DNA of 64,000 bases from Sphingopyxis sp. HIX (lineage in GTDB: Bacteria > Pseudomonadota > Alphaproteobacteria > Sphingomonadales > Sphingomonadaceae), in NCBI RefSeq assembly GCF_001468285.1, contig NZ_LNSB01000026.1, positions 1-64,000 of the forward strand. The letters run 5' to 3'. Below are positions 61,995 through 64,000 of the stretch, piece after piece. Positions within the stretch are counted from its first letter, which is position 1. Every line of letters begins with the position of its first letter. Under the pieces are notes generated by a model, which saw only the letters and a program-made list of their open reading frames with translations, did no database searches and was not told the origin of the DNA. The position numbers and the translations under genes were made by a program.

Positions 61995-63581
61995 ATGTCG
62001 GATACTAGTTCTCACGACGTCATCATCGTCGGCTCCGGCGCCGCGGGGCTGACCGCCGCGATCGCGCTCGCCGATCATTGCCGCGTGCTCGTGCTCGCCA
62101 AGGGCGAGCTCACCGGCGGCTCGACCGCCTGGGCGCAGGGCGGCATCGCCGCGGTGCTCGACGCGGGCGACACCTTCGAAAACCATATCGAGGATACGAT
62201 GGTCGCGGGCGCGGGGCTCAACCGGCGCGAGACGGTCGAGTTCGTCGTCGAAAACGCCCCGGCTTCGATCGAGCGTCTGGTCGAGATGGGGGTGCCCTTC
62301 AACAAGGACAGCGATGCGCTCCACCTGACGCGCGAGGGCGGGCATTCGCACCGCCGCATCGTCCATGTCGACGACGCGACCGGCTGGGCGGTGCAGGCGG
62401 CCTTATTGAAGACCGCCGAGGCGCATCCGAACATCACCCTGCTCCCCGGGCAGGCGTGCATCGACCTGATCACCGGCCGCCACGAGGAGCGTTACTCCGG
62501 TTCGGGGCGCGTGTGGGGCGTCTATGCGCTCGACGAGAAGAGCGGCAAGGTCCGTGCGCATGTCGGCCGCGCGACGATCCTCGCGAGCGGCGGCGCGGGG
62601 CGCGTGTACCAGTTCTCGACCGCGCCCAGGGGCGCGACCGGCGACGGCGTCGCGATGGCGTGGCGCGCGGGCTGCCGCGTCTCGAACATGGAAATGATGC
62701 AGTTCCACCCGACCTGCCTCTACAATCTCGACGTCAAGAATTTCCTGATCACCGAGGCGGTGCGCGGCGAGGGCGGTATTCTCAAGCATCCCGTCACCGG
62801 GCATCGCTATATGCCCGATTATGACGCGCGCGCCGAACTCGCACCGCGCGACGTCGTGGCGCGCGCCAACGACGACCAGATCAAGCGCTACGGGCTCGAC
62901 TATGTCCATCTCGACATCAGCCACCTCGACCCCGATTTCGTCGCGGGCCATTTCCCGAACATCTACGACAAGCTGCTGACGCTCGGCATCGACATGACGA
63001 AGCAGCCGATCCCGGTGGTGCCCGCGCAGCACTACACCTGCGGCGGCATCCTCATCGACCTCGATGGCCGCACCGACCTCCCCGGGCTCTACGCCGCGGG
63101 CGAATGCACCGAAAGCGGGCTGCACGGCGCCAACCGCCTCGCATCGAACTCGCTGCTCGAATGCTTCGTCTTCGGCGAGGCCGCGGCGAAGGACATCGTC
63201 GCGCGCTGGGACGCGCTCGAACCCCCGCCGCCGATCCGCGCCTGGGACGAAAGCCGCGTCACCGACAGCGACGAAGAGGTGATCATCAAGCAGAACTGGA
63301 CCGAAATCCGCCGTTTCATGTGGAACTATGTCGGCATCGTGCGCACCACCAAGAGGCTGGAACGTGCGCAACACCGCATCAACATGATGACGCACGAGGT
63401 CGAGGATTATTACGGTCATTTCCGCGTCACCACCGACCTCATCGAGCTGCGCAACCTGCTCCAATGCGCCGAACTGATCGTCAGGAGCGCGCTGCACCGC
63501 AAGGAAAGCCGCGGGCTGCATTATACGCTCGACTATCCGGCGATGCTCCCCGAGCCGCGCGACACGGTGCTGGTGCCCTGA
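61995..63581 (+). CDS. nadB: L-aspartate oxidase
   Basis: A 528-residue FAD enzyme that oxidises L-aspartate to iminoaspartate, the first step of de novo NAD synthesis. The FAD site is VIIVGSGAAGLTAAIAL, the substrate region GGSTAWAQGGIAAVL, with conserved QFHPTCLY, HYTCGGILIDLDGRT and NRLASNSLLECFVFG. An interesting position directly after an unrelated ABC gene may mean no shared transcript. NadA and NadC are not in the window. Confidence 0.97.
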   Translation: MSDTSSHDVIIVGSGAAGLTAAIALADHCRVLVLAKGELTGGSTAWAQGGIAAVLDAGDTFENHIEDTMVAGAGLNRRETVEFVVENAPASIERLVEMGVPFNKDSDALHLTREGGHSHRRIVHVDDATGWAVQAALLKTAEAHPNITLLPGQACIDLITGRHEERYSGSGRVWGVYALDEKSGKVRAHVGRATILASGGAGRVYQFSTAPRGATGDGVAMAWRAGCRVSNMEMMQFHPTCLYNLDVKNFLITEAVRGEGGILKHPVTGHRYMPDYDARAELAPRDVVARANDDQIKRYGLDYVHLDISHLDPDFVAGHFPNIYDKLLTLGIDMTKQPIPVVPAQHYTCGGILIDLDGRTDLPGLYAAGECTESGLHGANRLASNSLLECFVFGEAAAKDIVARWDALEPPPPIRAWDESRVTDSDEEVIIKQNWTEIRRFMWNYVGIVRTTKRLERAQHRINMMTHEVEDYYGHFRVTTDLIELRNLLQCAELIVRSALHRKESRGLHYTLDYPAMLPEPRDTVLVP

Positions 63582-64000
63582 TGGCGCGGCGGCCGCGCGA
63601 CACCCGCCTGCCGCCGCCCTTCCTGAAACGCGTGTGGCTGCCCGAGGATGGCGACGGCGCGGTCGACTGGCCCGAGTGGGCCGAGCCCGACGATTATCCG
63701 TTCAACATGCCGCTGCTGCGCGATGGCCTCGACATCGGCTTCGAAAAGCCGGTGACGATCATCGTCGGCGAAAACGGCTCGGGCAAGTCGACTTTGCTCG
63801 AAGCGATCGCAACGATGGCGGGGTTCAACGAAGGCGGCGGCGCGCAGGGCATGGCGGCGGTCGGCGAAGGCCATGCGTCGGGCGCCGACGGCGGCGCGCT
63901 CGGGCGGGCGTTTCGCAGCGCCTGGCTGCCGCAGGTCAAGCGCGGCTGGTTCTTCCGCGCCGAAACCTTCTTTTCGGTCGCGCGCTATCTCGACGAGGCG
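63581..64000 (+). CDS. AAA family ATPase (partial, runs off the window)
   Basis: The N-terminal 140 residues are present. Residues about 60-72 read VTIIVGENGSGKSTLLEAI, a Walker A of the SMC/RecF-like or ABC-like AAA type. The start ATG overlaps the nadB TGA. Walker B and signature motifs would lie beyond base 64000. It may be a small ATPase of the YbbL/YyaK type. Confidence 0.85.
   Translation, partial: MARRPRDTRLPPPFLKRVWLPEDGDGAVDWPEWAEPDDYPFNMPLLRDGLDIGFEKPVTIIVGENGSGKSTLLEAIATMAGFNEGGGAQGMAAVGEGHASGADGGALGRAFRSAWLPQVKRGWFFRAETFFSVARYLDEA

Noticed and set aside
60906..63581. Apparent fusion of an ABC ATPase region with L-aspartate oxidase in one frame
   Set aside because: The N-terminal part reads the ABC gene in the wrong frame; the intergenic repeat simply lacks a stop in that frame. 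nadB starts at 61995.

Overview
The window looks like chromosomal sequence of a high-GC alphaproteobacterium of the order Sphingomonadales, most likely Sphingopyxis or a close relative. This rests on the very GC-rich coding bias, frequent ATGA/GTGA start-stop overlaps, and a family set typical of sphingomonads: UrcA, MipA/OmpV, DUF4402, DUF3035, sterol-desaturase proteins and a large TonB receptor. It is inference, since no rRNA gene lies in the window. I saw no tRNA, rRNA, CRISPR array, prophage or transposase gene.

Layout. 0-3 kb: a LysR regulator divergent from a PPOX/VOC/tautomerase/DMT-exporter operon. 3-8 kb: DUF3592, MipA, a putative HExxH metalloprotein with a small membrane partner, and a cytosolic-looking subtilase followed by a small propeptide-like gene. 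8-11 kb: dxs with a coupled HNH gene, then a membrane protein. 11-21 kb: a long minus-strand housekeeping run, purE-purK-folA-peptidase M19-ribF-gdpD-ileS-lspA-DUF3035. 21-27 kb: a diguanylate cyclase, a divergent GDT1-like protein, dps, a double cold-shock-domain protein with an RGG-rich tail, rnd, lptC and lptA. 27-31 kb: an Atm1-type exporter next to the arsenic operon arsR-arsI-arsC-aqpS. 31-40 kb: an MHYT-GGDEF-EAL protein, a beta-propeller phytase, a KefB-like antiporter, RecQ and a secreted protein. 40-48 kb: UrcA, a membrane AraC-type regulator, two sterol-desaturase proteins, GNAT, a TIGR01244 phosphatase-like protein, a GMC oxidoreductase, a tandem-HxlR regulator and VOC/lipocalin-like genes. 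48-61 kb, all minus strand: the TonB receptor, amtB-glnK behind a sigma-54 promoter, then EEP, DUF2007, PPOX, DUF924, secreted proteins, TldD and two DUF4402 proteins. 61-64 kb: an ABC ATPase, nadB and a partial AAA ATPase.

Most striking signals. (1) Intergenic spaces hold at least seven families of long inverted repeats. Some are nested two or three deep, and one pair has interleaved arms and brackets gdpD, which sits inside the usually contiguous ribF-ileS-lspA block. (2) The arsenic operon combines an organoarsenical lyase, an arsenate reductase and an aquaporin, with a perfect palindromic operator and the cysteine spacing of the AfArsR sensor. (3) A subtilase is followed by a free-standing gene that resembles its own propeptide. 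(4) A near-identical 23-bp element lies upstream of both genes flanking the membrane AraC regulator. (5) A T(G/T)ACA-N4-TGTAAGC motif recurs upstream of three unrelated genes. Systematic searches are named with each finding; none was run.
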